A stretch of 64,000 nucleotides of DNA from Triglochin maritima (Eukaryota > Streptophyta > Magnoliopsida > Alismatales > Juncaginaceae). Position numbers and translations under genes: made by a program. This document shows, piece by piece, positions 45,701-59,760 of this stretch. The notes under the pieces are model-generated. The model searched no databases. It saw only the letters and a list, made by a program, of their open reading frames with translations, and was not told the origin of the DNA. The DNA is taken from assembly GCA_963682175.1 (NCBI GenBank), contig OY821775.1, forward strand, positions 1,302,001 to 1,366,000. The letters are read 5' to 3'. The first letter of the stretch is position 1; each line of letters opens with the position of its first letter.

Positions 45701-48700
45701 GATGATTTACAAGACCTACGATGTCCTAACCACCAGAATGACATATCCATTTTCTCATACATTTAAAAAATAAATGAAACACATAGCAAAAGTCACATCT
45801 ACAATGTTCACCAGAGAAATTTTCATGGAATACATTTCAAGGTATGCCACTCATGTCTTCAAATTGCAAAAGAAATTTCACGAATGATTCAGAAAATATA
45901 AGTAAAATAAAGGAGAGAGAAAATGCTGAGTAGCAAAGGTCTGAGATGAGATGAGATGAAATGCAATGCGATATCTGAGGATCTAACAAGTGGATAATTG
46001 TAGCATCCCATGTTATTCTTAATACGCATATAAGTCTAAACTCTAAACACTGGAGCAAACAAGCCCACATATCAGTACATAGACAAAATGACGTATTGTT
46101 TTTTTGGGAATTATTTAATTGGGCTATTTCTTTGTTGACAGGGGAACTATAACACAGCTCCAAAAATAATAGTAATCACACAAATGCACGACTTAATTTC
46201 CTTTAGCCTGACAAAATGACTTTGCTTGAAGAATCAAAGACTTAAATCACAACATTTGATGGAAATTAAAATTCAATAAACAACTTAATACAAAAACAAG
46301 GAGTCAACATTAGCACCATGAGGCAACGCTATCACCAAGTGGAGTTGAATCAGGCATAAATCAAATCAATCTTCAACTTCAATGTAATACAGGTGAGATG
46401 TCTAGCTTGTATGTTTTTTCCCCATACGTCTAGCATGGGAACTTATTGCTTAAACATTTTGAAGTATCATATTTGAAATTTAATTTGTATTCTCATATTG
46501 AACCGCAGTTAAACAACACGGGACAGAAACCCCCTCAATTATGGTTTTTCTGATAAACCTTTTCCAAACAATTTAATTACTATTTTTCCTTATTAATGTG
46601 TTCCTTATTTAACAATGAAAAACCCCTTCCATTAATTCTTTGAACTACACATCATATGGATCTCATGTTCTAGCTAAATCGGACCAGTTTATACCCTAGG
46701 TGAATAAGCCCCTGTGAGCGACGAGACACGACAAACATCCTACGGATCCTTCTCTAGACAATTGCCAGCATCTTTTTTTTCCTTGACAGTAAACACCATA
46801 AAGTTTGAAACATTAGTTGCTCTGTGAACAGTCCACATCTAAATATAAAAAAATAACTTCTAGGTAACCACGACTAATGCAAGAAACAATGTTAGATCCC
46901 TTATCTTCAGCATACATGAAGACTTTTAATTTCTTAACTGAAACATCATGTTTAGAACCCCATTAAGGTTTAGTTTCTCATAAATGATACTTGGAGAGAG
47001 AGAAAAAGAAAAGCATTACTGAAAGAAAATAGGAAGGGTGGAATAGCTTACTAGTGCAAGGGCATATTGAATCACATAGTTGCTTACTGCAGCACCTTCA
47101 GGCTGCAAAAATCAGCAACAAGAATGTATCTTTAATTAATAATATGGCAAAAGCAAACAAGTACAAATAGCAATAAAACTTCTCTGATGCAGAGAAAAAT
47201 AGAAAAACAAAAAAATATGAAATTCAAATAACTGGAGTCTAGCATGAGAGCCCGGAAGAGGTGCGAAAACAGAAAGTGCATGAAAAGAAGAAAAACAAAA
47301 GAAACAAACTGGAAAGTGGCTTAACCATTTAAATAGAAACACATGTCTCGAATAAGAAGAAAGAAAAGCCAGTATATAATAAAAACGAAAAAAATAATTC
47401 AATAATTTATAATATCAATTATTACTTGGTGCTCCTAAGAAGTGTTCACCAACCCCCGATTTTCTTATATCTTGGTAGAGTTATGGTCGATAACAAGCAT
47501 CAAATTAATAACTTTGAGCTTGTTGCAATAAAAAAAGAAGTAGAAAGCACAGGTACCTATACAGGATATAGGTAAGATATGGATACGAGGGTGCGTCATT
47601 TTTGCATAAAAGTAGAATACAATACAGCATGGATAGTGGATACGTTGATATTAAATTTTTAATTAATGAGTATCATGTAATTTTACCCTAAGTTGAAATC
47701 AGTAAGTATATGAAATATATAAAAGCATGTACAAAGTGAATTACAAAAAAAAACGGTGATACAATAATGTTTTATCATAAAACTCAATCTAAAAGCCTAC
47801 ATGGAAGCATATTTCATAGAGAATACTATTATTTGTTTCTTGTGTTTTGTTTTAATTTTTTATGTGATAGTAACCTGAGGTATCCTAAAAGTATCTAGAA
47901 GTGTCCACAAAGTGTCCCAAAGTATCTAAATTTAAAATTATAAATTTTATTCAGGATACTCCAAATGAAGTATTGAATACGTATGCGAAAGAATCGGATG
48001 AAATTTGGTATCCTGTACGTGCTTCCTAGCTTTTATGTTTTGCACCTGACAGTGTCAGACATTTTAATAAAAAATTAACAATCTCCTCAAGTTTCATATT
48101 GTAAACTTTCTAAATTTTATAGTCTTAATTTTAAGGCTCATTTTATCGAAACACTAGTTCATGGGTCCAAGAACAAAAGATCCTACCAAAAAAATCTTTA
48201 CATAATATTTCATGTCTTATATTATTTTACTATTTACAAATTGATGAAGTAATATTGTTATATCAACTTCCTAGGCGAACTTTTACTGGTACAGTCTAAT
48301 ACAGAACCCTAAGTGTTCATAGCACACATTCAAAAAATTACACAAAAGCAATGGAGTCTCATAACAGTTCAATAATGTCCAATTTAAATATGCAATGTAC
48401 CCGGCATCCAATAAGTCTATATAATAGCTGCTGTAAAGCAGGCAACTGCTCCAGCAGGTCTTCACTGTCTAGGGTTCGAGTTCTACTATGCCCCTGATGC
48501 ACCCCAAAAAAAATCAAATCAGTTGATTTACGATGAATAAGCAAATATACCAGAAGAACCATTTTCATGCTGAACCTTATCACTCCCTTGTCCAGGTCTT
48601 GCGAAACGCTCTGCTTCAATATCATACTTCAGAACTCGAAAACATTCAAGTCTTTCCTCCAGAAATAGTGCATAAGTACGAACCCATGCAGAACAATCCC

Positions 48701-50885
48701 AGGCTGTTGAACATAATAAAAAACACATTGACTTGAAGCTTTGGTTGAGTATTTGTTGCTCTTCAAAGTACTAATCATGGGCTAGATAACTGACCAATGG
48801 GGCTCGAATCATCCTTGAAATTAGATAATTGCAGAATATGTATTTTCTGTGAGAAGTTCAGAAGCTCTTCACGGAAGGTAGGATCCCCTTCTCTAAGAAG
48901 TCTGTGGATAACTATAAGTGCCTTCAATGCCACCTGTAAGTTGGAAATATAATAGAAATAATTTTCGAGGAGGATTTTAGTTTGCTGGACATAACTTAAG
49001 TTCATAATTCAAACGATAAAAGCAATTTGGGTATTAGTTTTACAATGACTACTAAAAGGAATCCACCTTGGGTTATAAATGAACTGTAATTCCTCAAGTA
49101 CTTAATCTGAAACATACATGTGATCATAGCACACCACTAAGGAGGGGCTTGTGTACTCGGAATCCGGGGGAAAGTAACAGAAAGGAAACAAGATTATGTT
49201 TGACTCTGTAAAGGGGGGTTGTTTGTGCACTCCAAGGAATTCATGCCTACTTTCCATCCGATTTCATGGTATGTACAATTTTTTCTTCTAATTTCTCAAT
49301 GTTTGAGGTAAAAAATCAACGGAAACCTATCGTATGCGGTCGATTGGACACATTTCGGTCCACCAAAATTATCATAACGGACAACCAAACACACATCCAT
49401 CTATCGAAATCCTTAACTAGAATCACCAATCTGGACAACCGAAATGCATTCGATCATCCATTCATGTTTGCTCAAAGAAATTTCAATCTTTTACTGGAAT
49501 TCTCATTTTGGTCTATCGACCTTCTTTCGGTCATCCATGTTCAATATCCAAACCGGACGGCAATTATTTGTCCAAACAGACACAAACAACATAATTCAGT
49601 CAAAGGGAAAATATTTTTCATTGGATTATGTTTTCTTCTATTTTCTATTTGACTGTTAAAATCATTTTCCATTGTTTTCCGCACCACTAACACCCCTAAG
49701 GCATTACTTGTGATACTAAGCCCCCCTCCTCCCAATCTTATCGCCATTTAAGTTTTAGAGTGTGTTACTTCCTAAACCTACACGAGTCCAGAGCTATTTG
49801 CTACTTCAAAAGTTCACATGTAATACCTTTACCCTAAAATCTTCCTACCCACGAAACACTAGAATCTTAATCTTACTACAACACTACTCTTTTCAAAGTT
49901 CTTCTTACTCTATTGACATTTTTTATGGGTTAACCTATTGTTACACCCAACATTCAGTGTTCTTGAATTAAGTTCATAATCCAAGAAGTTCATCATGTGT
50001 TCTTCTATGAGTGAATTTTGTTTATCTTGCGGCTAATCCTCTAAAGTTTTTCCCTAAACTATAGTTAAGCTACACAAGATACAACTACAAGATTTAATGT
50101 TTCAATTCCATGATGTTCTGGTTACATCTACACAAACAGAACTGAATTCCATGATGTTCTGGTTACAGAAGTGAATTCAAAGATAAAAGTAGATTAGCTC
50201 TGAGGCAACAATTGGAAAATAAGAAATCAGATACGAATGAGGGGGAAAAAATTATGCGTCTATTGATTTCACTGCATTCAGCACCCACTTGAATTTTTAT
50301 AATCCACTATAATGAAACACAACAAATATGCAAAACACTCACAATACACTGCAGCAAACAAAACAAAAGTGAGAAAAAACTTGAAATTTACCGTCCAATT
50401 GTGAGTCTTAGACAACCTCCTATGCAAAGCGTGTATGCAATAAGCCACATCCGCTCGCGGCCGAACTGCCGCCGTAGCCAACAGGATCTCTACACAAACC
50501 CCAAACAAACAACAAGAATAAAAAATCAAACCACACAACCACCCACCGAACTCCAACCACCGCCACCACCAAAAATCCACACTAAAACCCCCGAGATCCA
50601 AAACCAAACCACTCCCAAACCCCAACGAACCCAAATCCACCAAGATCGAGCACTCACTTCGCAGATGCCTATCCTTGGGGGGGCACTCGACATGGTTGGT
50701 GGCTTTGACGACGGAAACGTCCAATTCCTAAACGAAAACTGCACGATCAAAACTCCAAAACCACGAAAGAATCGAAAAATCGAAAAAAAATGGACCTTGA
50801 AATCGCTGTTGAGGTTGGCGAGGCCGACGGTGGTGGAGTCCTTGAGGGCTCCGTAGGCCTTCCTCCAGCCCTGGATGGACGCCAT
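42706..50885 (-). CDS. Clathrin assembly protein, AP180/CALM (ANTH) family, PICALM1-like
   Basis: Endocytic adaptor that binds PI(4,5)P2 through the ANTH domain and recruits clathrin; Arabidopsis PICALM1 proteins (At2g01600, At1g14910) also retrieve VAMP72 SNAREs. Fifteen exons: 50885-50796, 50727-50658, 50489-50392, 48933-48795, 48703-48576, 48493-48401, 47102-47052, 45681-45616, 45543-45478, 45381-45301, 45215-45138, 44232-44050, 43972-43897, 43693-43578, 43065-42706. All phases agree, giving 564 residues. The ANTH domain starts [18 protein letters not shown]; the lipid-binding motif is [14 protein letters not shown] (38-51). [20 protein letters not shown] and [17 protein letters not shown] follow. 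The tail has several NPF motifs (NPFMAQ, NPFDHS, NPFGDA) and ends NPFGSSSLL, likely EH-domain or clathrin contacts. Intron 3 is 1.46 kb; intron 11 holds a SINE remnant. No break seen. Confidence 0.94.
45006..45084. mobile_element. Short SINE remnant with 15-bp target-site duplication (intron 11)
   Basis: AGGATAGCTACACCA occurs at 45006-45020 and again at 45070-45084. The 49 bp between contain TTACAACAACAAAGCCTT and TCCCAAACTAGTTAGGG, a common plant SINE tail phrase that is shared with 8239-8275. A long TSD around a SINE tail indicates a 5'-truncated retroposition within an intron of the clathrin assembly gene. Confidence 0.7.
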
Positions 50886-52980
50886 TCGCGGGATCCAATA
50901 TTAGGGTTTGCGAGGGTTTCGCGGAACCAACGAATCGGAATTGAGTTGTAACCACTTCGGGGACGAGAGGAAAGCGGAAAGGGGGCGGAAGTGGAGAGAG
51001 AGAGAGAGGGGAGAGTCGTGAGTAATTATCAGATTCGTCCAATATTTCACTTATATTACTCTACAATAGTACGACTCAACGATAGTGTAGTTGGTAACGC
51101 GTGACAACGTGGATTTTTCTGATTTTTAATGGTTAATTTCACTTTGTTTTCTTTAACTTTAAAATATAACTTACACATCCTATGTACCTTTGGGATCATG
51201 AGTTATGAGTTATGACTCATGAATCGTGAGTGTTCAATAAATGTGAAAAATTAAAAATAAACGAGGATGAATGTGTGTTAAATAATAAGTTCTTGAAGTT
51301 TAAGTAGATGAATGGGTAAAGTTTTACAAAATGAAAAATATAAGGGTGTAATTGTCATCTTTTAAAGTACAAATTTGAGGGGCTTAATGTAATTAATCCT
51401 TTTTTCAAGGATGCTTTTGGTAATTACGATTTAAAGTTGGATTTGTGTACTGATTTGTACTTCGGAATCGGATTCTTCCTCCACTCCAGCACGCTTGCCG
51501 TTTTCTTTGGGGTTATTTGTACGTTTACCATTTACTTTTAGAAGTATTAGTGGTATTAACGTTTTGTAATATCATAACTACCTTCTGATTTGATAGACTT
51601 TTTTGACCATTTCCATGTCAAATTCGTTAATTAAGGAGTGATGGTGCAAGGAATGGGTCTCCAAGGAAACTTAGGCGTTCCAAAAAAAATCACAAATCAC
51701 AAGAAACTTACTTTCCAAGAGTAGCTTTTGGTTAAGAAGATATATTATTTAAAGTTTTTTAGCAATTTAGATGGAACTTTTTTTTGTAAGTTGTATTTGT
51801 CTAACTCCAATAAGAACTCCAATTAAATGGTTATCCCCACTTTGTAATTTGGGTGGTGCTCTTGATGCCATGAGAAGTTAAAGGCATTTTTAGTTTTTAG
51901 ATTCCAAAGGTATTTCTAGAAAGCCCTCTTCCTTTTCTTGTTTATTTTGACCAACCAGTAGGACTTCCACAACTACAGTACAGCCAATTGAAGAGTTTTT
52001 CTAAACATTTTTTTAAATAAAAAAACAGAGCAAATGTTCTGCTCCTAATAGAGGAGTCTAGTTGCAGTTTTGTGGCACTTTATAATCCTAAGATACACTG
52101 GACAGTATGTACAGTTGTGAGAAATACAAGAATTTTATTTTGAAAAATTGAAATAGCATCTTTGGATGAACTCTTATACACGGCAAAATATGTTGGCAAC
52201 AGCTGGACAGAAATGGTCGCTGGTGTTTTGAGAAGCTAAGCTAACTAACTTTGACAGGTACAGATTGCCAGTGTCAATTCAATTATCAAATCCCAAGCTT
52301 ATGACAAGGTTTCACAAATTCACAATTTACAAATTAAAGGAATCTTCTCGTGAAAATACCACACACTTCACTTCAGCTTCTAAGTAAACATGTTCAGGTA
52401 AAATACATATAACTAAACCATTTGGGTTGATTCAAAGAAGTCCACTTAAATTCTGAGTTTTATCATCACAATTCAGAAGCTCTTTCATAAACTGTGTAGA
52501 TGTGCTTACTGCTGATCTTCTGGGTTCTTGATTTTCAAACGTATCCTTTGATGGAAAAATCAATTGCAACAAGAATAAAAACTTATTAGAACAGTAGAGG
52601 GCAAAACAAGAATGGAAACCAATATATGTAAATCAAGGTATGATTCGTGCTAAGGTCTACAAATCAAACTTTGTCATCATCCAATACGGAGACAATGGGA
52701 TCATCACCACAGGAAATTCATAATGCATATTCATTAGCAATTGCAGGACCAAAACCACATCCAAACTGGTTTGCTTTAAGAACTTGAACAAATTCATCAA
52801 AGAGTTGAAATACATAGAGCAAAAGGTTGGACAATACAAAAGTATTGCCATATACAAGGGGGAAACCCTCACTAATAGGCATCTAAGAAATGAACAATAT
52901 CATCTCTAGATGAATAAGAGAATTCAGACGGTGACCTCCAAAAGAATGGAGGGCATATTATTCGGAGACAAATGATAGAT
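50886..52980. other. Intergenic, promoter of the clathrin assembly gene, no other gene
   Basis: 50886-51050 is GC-richer with a GA repeat (50994-51010) and is probably the 5' UTR of the minus-strand gene. The rest is AT-rich without coding signal and includes the 3' flank of the LRR gene at the right end. Confidence 0.55.
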
Positions 52981-55792
52981 TCAAAAGGTTCCCTCACTTC
53001 GGCTTCTGCGGATGGGATTATTTGATCCAAGGTTCAGCAGTTTGCTTCCAATATTGGATAAATTATGAGATGTCTTGGTTCCTGTTGGAGGTAGAGGTGC
53101 ATGTTGAGGGGACGCAAGTCCATGTCTTCCCCTAGAGTGTCTCAGCAGACCATTAGAAGCTGGACTAGCTTTGCCCCTGTGAGACATCGTTGGTGATTTC
53201 GCTGCAGCACTGTGATGACCTCTTCTAGAGCGCTTCTTTTCCGATCTTTGCCCACGATCAAATTGGTGAGGGCTGAAAGATCTAGAAGAATGACTCAGGA
53301 TATCTTTGGTTGAACCGGTTCTAATGATGTGCCTGTTGTAATAAACAAGGTATGGTAAAATACTTAGAAGATATCTCTTCACTTGCTCATCCCCAACATA
53401 TCTTTGAACAGAATTTCCTTCCAAATGTATAGTGTGAAGAGATCCATAATTAGCTGCCAGTTGCCCAAGACATTTCAGTGTAGAAACTTTGTTAAATCGG
53501 ATGTCTAGAATATGGAGCTTAAGTAATCGATGGAGACCTTCAATTTCACTGATTTTATTACCAGCAAGATATAGCTCTTTCAGAGATAAGCAGCTTGCCA
53601 ATCCTACCAAAAAAAACCAAATCCACCGTTCACATTCTGAAATCCAGACACACATTACTTATTCACTGATCTAGGACGCACTAAGGAATTGTAGAGCAGG
53701 TAACAAAAAAATTTCGGGTGTAAGACCAGCAACAAGAATCCCATGACCACCGTCAATAGCGCATTAGAGGAGAAATACAAGCAGATATACGAGGCAGAAT
53801 AATGATCATGCAAAATAAAAGGCCAGAATGTTATAACATAAGGGCAAATTATGGAGTCATAATGAATGATTACCATGAGACTTTATAAATACGTGGCACT
53901 GCAGAAAATTTATTTGTAACAGCAGAGACATACATAAACTGGATTTCTAACATGTATTTGCAAAAATGGGGAAAAAAAGTAGCAGTTCTTCAGTTATGTT
54001 ACATACCATGGCCTATTCTCATGATCCTGTTGTGGCTCAAGTCTAACACGCGAAGACGGGTCAATTCTCGAAGTCCTTCAATAGTGGAGATGTTGTTCTT
54101 TGACAAGTTTAACATGTGAAGACCTCTTGGAAGTGCTCCAGAAGTTATTCTAACTGAAAAAAAAGTACTAACAATTCAATAGATAAATCATTGCATAATA
54201 GAATTTAACTGAAGATGGGACTTAGCTAAAAGTGAATGTTGTAAGTAGTGCAAAAAAACTAGCTTTGTATCCTGTTGCATACCTATGAAGTTGCCTGACA
54301 AATTCAGCAAGCGTAGACCCGAGAAAGCACTGAGAAATGGAACCACAACCAAACCAAGGTTAGCCATCTGTGCAGAAGTAGATAAGGCAGTCAGTGAAGA
54401 GATGTAATTGTAAGCAGCTTCCATGCCAGGACTGCCCCGAGGTTCAGGCTCAGCAGTGGTAACAGCACTAGGTACATGTGATTCATCCATCTTCAAATCA
54501 GAATTGGAGCATTCAGCTTCATCAGTTATTAGAGAATTATCCTCAATATCGATCTGAGAAAGCCAATCTTCAACTTTTCTTTTGTTCATTTCGTCATTTG
54601 GAAGATCATTCCATCCCTGATGTAAAGGAGATTCAATATGGAATTTGTTTCCAGCAAGATCGCCTTGTCTTTCAGAATCTTTACGACCACCTGGTATAAT
54701 TTTACGATGTTGGGAATCATACTCATCCACAAGCTGATCATTGCAGCCATGCTCACTCTCCTCATTGTTCTCCTTGTCTCCATTATATTGGACGTGTTTA
54801 TCTACTGAGTCTGCTCGATGGATCATTTTATTCTCAAGTAAATCCGACTGTTCTTGCATATCTTGAAAAAATGATGAATTTAAAGACCGCTGACAGAAAA
54901 CCCCATGGTGAAATTCTTCTGGTCCTTTGGAATTTTGATTTTTCACAGTAATTGTAGAAAAGTTGTTGAAAGACCTGGCACGGGCAATTGGTTCATGAGC
55001 AAGCACCTCATTTTCGGAGTTAGCAGCAAATGACTCAAGCCTCGGCATGGAGTGTGATTTTGAAATTGGAAGTGCAACCTTCCACCTGAATTGGCCCAAG
55101 CTAGTTAACCCAGTAGGTGAATGCTGCTGGAGACCTTCATGAAAACTATCTTTAAAGATGGACTCGTTTCCTGCAGCATCAGAATTTGTTTCGAAGGAAT
55201 GAAGTGATGCATTTTCCTGATCTAGATCACAAAACTTTACCCGTGGGTCAGCATTTGTATGCAATTCTTTTGGAACATAGTCAGAGAGTGAGTCAAAAGC
55301 CATGCCATTGTTCTCATCTGTAGGATTATCAAAGGACAATCCTTGACCGGGCTCATCCTCAACAACACAAGAAAGTGTATCCATTCCATTTCCCAAACTC
55401 TGGCTCCTTTTAATGACAGGATCCCTATCACCCTCGTTTCCTGAAATACCACTTAATTCCTCAGATTTCCAGCAACAGTCAAAAGAAGATGGACTGGCAG
55501 TTTGCTCAGGAGGAGAATGAGACAAGTTTGTTTCCATTAACTTCGTATTTGAACTTGCCGAACTGGGAGATAGATGAAAACATCCAGGTGAAACCTCTTG
55601 GGGTTCGCCAAAATTATTTTTAGAATGTTCAACAGGTTTCTGGAGAGAACAAAAATGATAAAGTATAAGCCTGTGAAAAGCACTTCAACAATATAGCATG
55701 AAAGTGTAACATAGTGAGAACAATTGAATATTATCTTGTACCTTTGAACGATGGTGATGGATGTGTGAGGGGAAGCACGAAAACCTAACCAT
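52981..55792 (-). CDS. SDS22-like leucine-rich repeat protein (outer-arm dynein light chain 1-like)
   Basis: Four coding exons: 55792-55742, 55639-54283, 54153-54007 and 53603-52981, phases agree, 725 residues. N-terminus MVRFSCFPSHIHHHRSK. Residues about 50-440 are long, acidic, Ser-rich and probably disordered (FRWKVALPISKSHSMPRLES is a conserved-looking island). LRRs of the short SDS22 type run from about 443 to 600: LRLLNLSGNFI, LHMLNLSKNNISTIEGL, LRVLDLSHNRIMRIG, LKELYLAGNKISEIEGL, LHILDIRFNKVSTL, then an LRR cap (LHTIHLEGNSVQ, LLSILPYLVYYNRH). The tail is basic and Ser-rich. Plant databases label this type outer arm dynein light chain 1-like, though flowering plants lack axonemes; a scaffold role is an inference. 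Exon 3 needs the acceptor in TTTTTTTTCAG (exon starts 54153); using the later TAG would give a stop. Confidence 0.88.
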
Positions 55793-57929
55793 TATGTATA
55801 CTCATAAAAGCTTGATCTCTTCAATTTCTGCGCTCATATATACTAACAAGTGGTAGCTTGTAACCACAGGAATTCCATATTACTACATAGTTAGAAGCCT
55901 AAAACACACAGGAAATGATATACTGCTATATGTATAACTCGAAAGTTTGGATCTATGTAGATGTGATCTTAGCCGTAATCAAAAGATAGGCCTTCCAGAG
56001 TGCGACACAATCTCCAAATAGCTGTAGATTTTGATACCAACAGAACATTAAATATATTCACTCCGTGATAGCAGCCCCACACCCACTTAGAGGTGGGAGA
56101 ATAATTTGAATGTTTGGCAGCGGCCAGACTGAACCAAAATCTTCAGAAAATAAGGGATGCAACTCCAAATACGTAAAACAGGATATGAACCTGCAGCAAC
56201 TGCCCAGAAATTATGAATTCAAAAAAACAACTTGCTGCTACATTTCCAATGAAATTATACGCTGTGAACTTTTATTAGGAAAGGAAGAATATGTGCTATG
56301 GTTAAGACAAGTAGAGGATGGCATTTACAATAATAAGAGGAAAAGCTTTGCAGAAGCCATGCCCACAAGTTAACAAAAGCATCTGGATGCACTTTTACAA
56401 TACATTGAAAAAAATGTGATGACGTAGGCACTTACGACAATTACAATGCCCTATGCTCACTATGTGAAGTTGGTAACATTCATCTATATGTTATTATGTT
56501 TTAACATCATCTATTCATTCAAGCACTGATTCCTCATTACCCATAATATAACCCTATATTTTTATTAAACAGCTCCCTTAGCCTTTGCAAAATTGGTTTA
56601 CGTTCGTGAAGGCCTGACCATGAAATCATTAATTTACCAAATATATGATTAAGTTCCCCAGTTATGTACTCAATCTCTGAGGAAAACAATATCATTTACT
56701 TTCAAATCATCCTCACCAGAAGTTAATCGTTGAAGAAGGTTAAAGAAGCAAAAGGACACATAATGATTCGTCATAAGACCAAGGCAGACCTAATTTAACA
56801 CCATAATACATAGACAATACTAACAAACAAAATCCCGGGCAAAACCAAGTGTCAATGATGAACTGACCTTAAAAAATCTAGTAAACCACCGAAACTAAAA
56901 TACTAACTGCAACTCCCAACTGATTCTGGAAATAAAATGGTCTAAGGGATGAAGAAATTGATTCCAAATAAAAACCCTCTCTAGAAATACCATTAAATAA
57001 GTCAATCAGATGTCCCATGACATATCCCAGAATTGGCTCCTAAATACGTTATAACTGCAAGTCTGCAACCCCGATTCAGATTTTCAAAAGGAGTCATAGT
57101 CAATTGTCAAGCACTTTACTCACATAGAAAAATTGAGTACTAAATGTTTATTTCGAGCAGCGAACCCGCAACTTTATAAATCAGGGTTTTTAGCAAGTGG
57201 AATCTTAAGTCTATCTACCAACTTATCTAGAATATAATGGTAAATCAAAATTTAAAAAACCTAGTAATGATTCAAATAATACCTGCAACCGCTAAAGTTT
57301 TGGGTTCTCGATCTTTCAATTGTTCGCAGATAACTTTTTATTAAAAAATAACAAATTTCTCAGAGGCTTAGGAAATAATTAGATGAATCAAACACATCTG
57401 CTGCCCAATAAATAGCTTCACCGTTGGCGTTGAAAATATTATTTTTCTTGTTTCAATAAAAAATTAACTTCGTTTCAATCAGACGGAAAAAACCCATAAA
57501 CATGCTCTCATAATCCCTAATATATTCTTCTTTAGACTAGCTGCAAACGGAAGTAAGAGAAAGTTGCTATTTTCTTGTTTCACAGGATTTTTTCAACTTT
57601 ATGCCTCAACATGAAAATGACTATCGATGTCCTAAAGTGACTTGGAAAAACTTCAAATTCCAAACAGAGTTTTTTTGGCAGAAAAGTCTGGAGAGAAAAA
57701 AGAAACATATTTTTTCCTGCATCGAAAATATCAAATGGAGAGAACAAAAACAAAACAAAAATATCGTAATTTCCACGTCATCCAGAAGAAAATCATCGTA
57801 ATTCGTCAAACCTCCAAATCAACATTGACCAAAAAATAAACAAAACAAAACAAAATATATCTTTGCATCAAAATTACAGTAAAATAAAAAAAATCCCATC
57901 CCATCACAATTTCTAAGCTCGCGCTTCAA

Positions 57930-58240
57930 TCACACGCCAAAGAAACCTCAACGAAGGGGGGAGAGAGAGAGAGAGAGGACGCGGGCCGTACCGTTCCTTC
58001 GCCAGATTGGAGAAGAACAGAAACTCCCGATCTGATTCTTTCGCGGAGAGAGAAGAAAAGGAGTTTTTTTTTGTTTTGTTTTTGGGGTTTGAATTTGGAC
58101 GGGTGAGTTGTGGGTCGTGTGTTGTGTGGTGGTTATAATAAGAGGAGGAAGGAGAGGTGGGGAGTGGAGGCGCGGCGCGATTCCAACCCACAATAACCCT
58201 ATTGGTATTTGGTATTGGGCCGTCGATTTGCTCCCCCAAC
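57930..58240 (-). promoter_or_regulatory. Possible 5' leader/promoter of the LRR gene
   Basis: Locally GC-rich island in AT-rich DNA with a CT repeat on the minus strand, about 2.1 kb upstream of the LRR start codon. Splice-donor-like GT sites exist on the minus strand, but I cannot pin one. Inference from composition only. Confidence 0.3.
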
Positions 58241-59675
58241 ACTGACTAACCTTACTTATAATTGCGAAAACATTCTTCCTATTAATTTAAATTGCATTCA
58301 TACCCTTCCATACACCTCATTCTAATTTCTAAGTCTGTCGACTATCACTCCAGATCGGAACTCGACTTAAACTTGGCTCCAAAAAAGTCTAACTCATATT
58401 TAACTTCAAAATGAAGAATCTTCATGAAAAATAAATATTTTTTTCCAACTTAGACTCAGGGTAAACGAATAAGCTCGAACTCAAAAAAATTAAAGCTCGA
58501 CTTGAAAAGTCATCTCGAGTTTTGCATTGCTCGATTTATATTTATTTATTGTATTTAGTAATAATATGCATTAATACTTGAATCTTGAAATTTTAGTTCA
58601 ATTCAACTCGACTCATTTACATAACATTCCCACACATATACCTCATTTCTTTCCCAGATGTAAATATATGTGAGTTTGAGATTTGATCTCTGAACTTCTG
58701 GTTAGAAAAGTTGTCATGTTTGATCCGAAATATGTTGTGTTGAAAATGTAACAAAACCTTCAAAACACTGTTACCTTGGAATGCTGGTTGGAATGCTTTT
58801 TATATTATGGATTGCATACTTTTTAAGGTTTTCCTAAAATAAAATCAATACAAAGAAATCAGTTTTAGTCACGAAATTCTCCCCTCGAATTTAAAAAAGA
58901 TACTTGTTAATTTATACCACCAAGAGAACTACCTTTGTGTCTCTTTAAGCATATAAAATGTTATGTGAGTTGTACAATATGTATATATACATTCGAGAAT
59001 ATTAATAGTGTGAACTGAGTAGCTTTCAAGAGAACTGCTGCAAGTAGGGTAATTTAAAAGCAATTCATATGTCAAAAGCATGTCAAATACATCATACAAT
59101 TATGTAATGTTGATTGAGTTTGAAATTATTTTTCTGAAGAAAAATAGAACATGTAAAAATGACATTCAGGGATTGACAAAAAAAAAGTCTGAAGTGTGTA
59201 ATTTGAACCAAGTGAAACATTTTGATCAATTCCATACAGGATTTTTATGCCAACTTGACTTCTTTTAAAATTGAAGCAATGCAATTTTTAGACTTCGTAT
59301 ACAATTTATTTAGGTATGAAATATGAATTGGTTTCTTTGGAACAACACATTAGAAAAGTAACAAAGTTTAGGCAGAGATATCCCAAAGGAGTATCACCTT
59401 AGGCTTCTGGGCTCTGACACTTCCTCGCTGAAACTTTTGGATGACCAGAGATTCTGGTTTCAATTTTTACAGGTTATTTTTTATTTTTTTTATTTTTTTT
59501 TGAAGAATTAACACCCAACAGTCCAGAAAAACAGCATAAATATATATATATATATATTAAAAATACAATATTAAGAGTTGATATTTTTTAAAGTTGAAAA
59601 CTACTTTCACCACTTCCACATCAATTTGCCTTTTGTCAAGGTGGAAAAGATATAAAACCTTGGGAGGTAGTATTT

Positions 59676-59760
59676 AAACCATCTATCTCTAGAAAAAATC
59701 GAGGCTCGAGCCCTTAAAGGCTAAAACCATTTACCTCTGGAAAAGATCGAGGCTTCAGCC
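59676..59760. repeat. Small tandem duplication, about 47-bp period
   Basis: AAACCATCTATCTCTAGAAA and what follows (ATCGAGGCTCGAGCC) at 59676-59713 return as a diverged copy (AAACCATTTACCTCTGG, GATCGAGGCTTCAGCC) at 59723-59760. Confidence 0.7.

Noticed and set aside
47545..48035. Possible MITE in intron 6 of the clathrin assembly gene (GAAAGCACAGGTACC at left, GTACGTGCTTCC at right)
   Set aside because: The inverted ends match only partly and I find no target-site duplication.
48470..48500. tRNA B-box-like GGTTCGAGTTC
   Set aside because: It is within exon 6 of the clathrin assembly gene; no cloverleaf can be formed around it.
57913..58242. 109-codon minus-strand frame
   Set aside because: Pro/Ser-rich translation of a GA/CT-rich island that looks like a 5' leader; no domain and no downstream exon.
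58350..58620. Second copy of the TCGAG-rich hAT MITE
   Set aside because: Phrases are similar to 26455-26732, but no TIR or TSD could be placed; kept only as a note.
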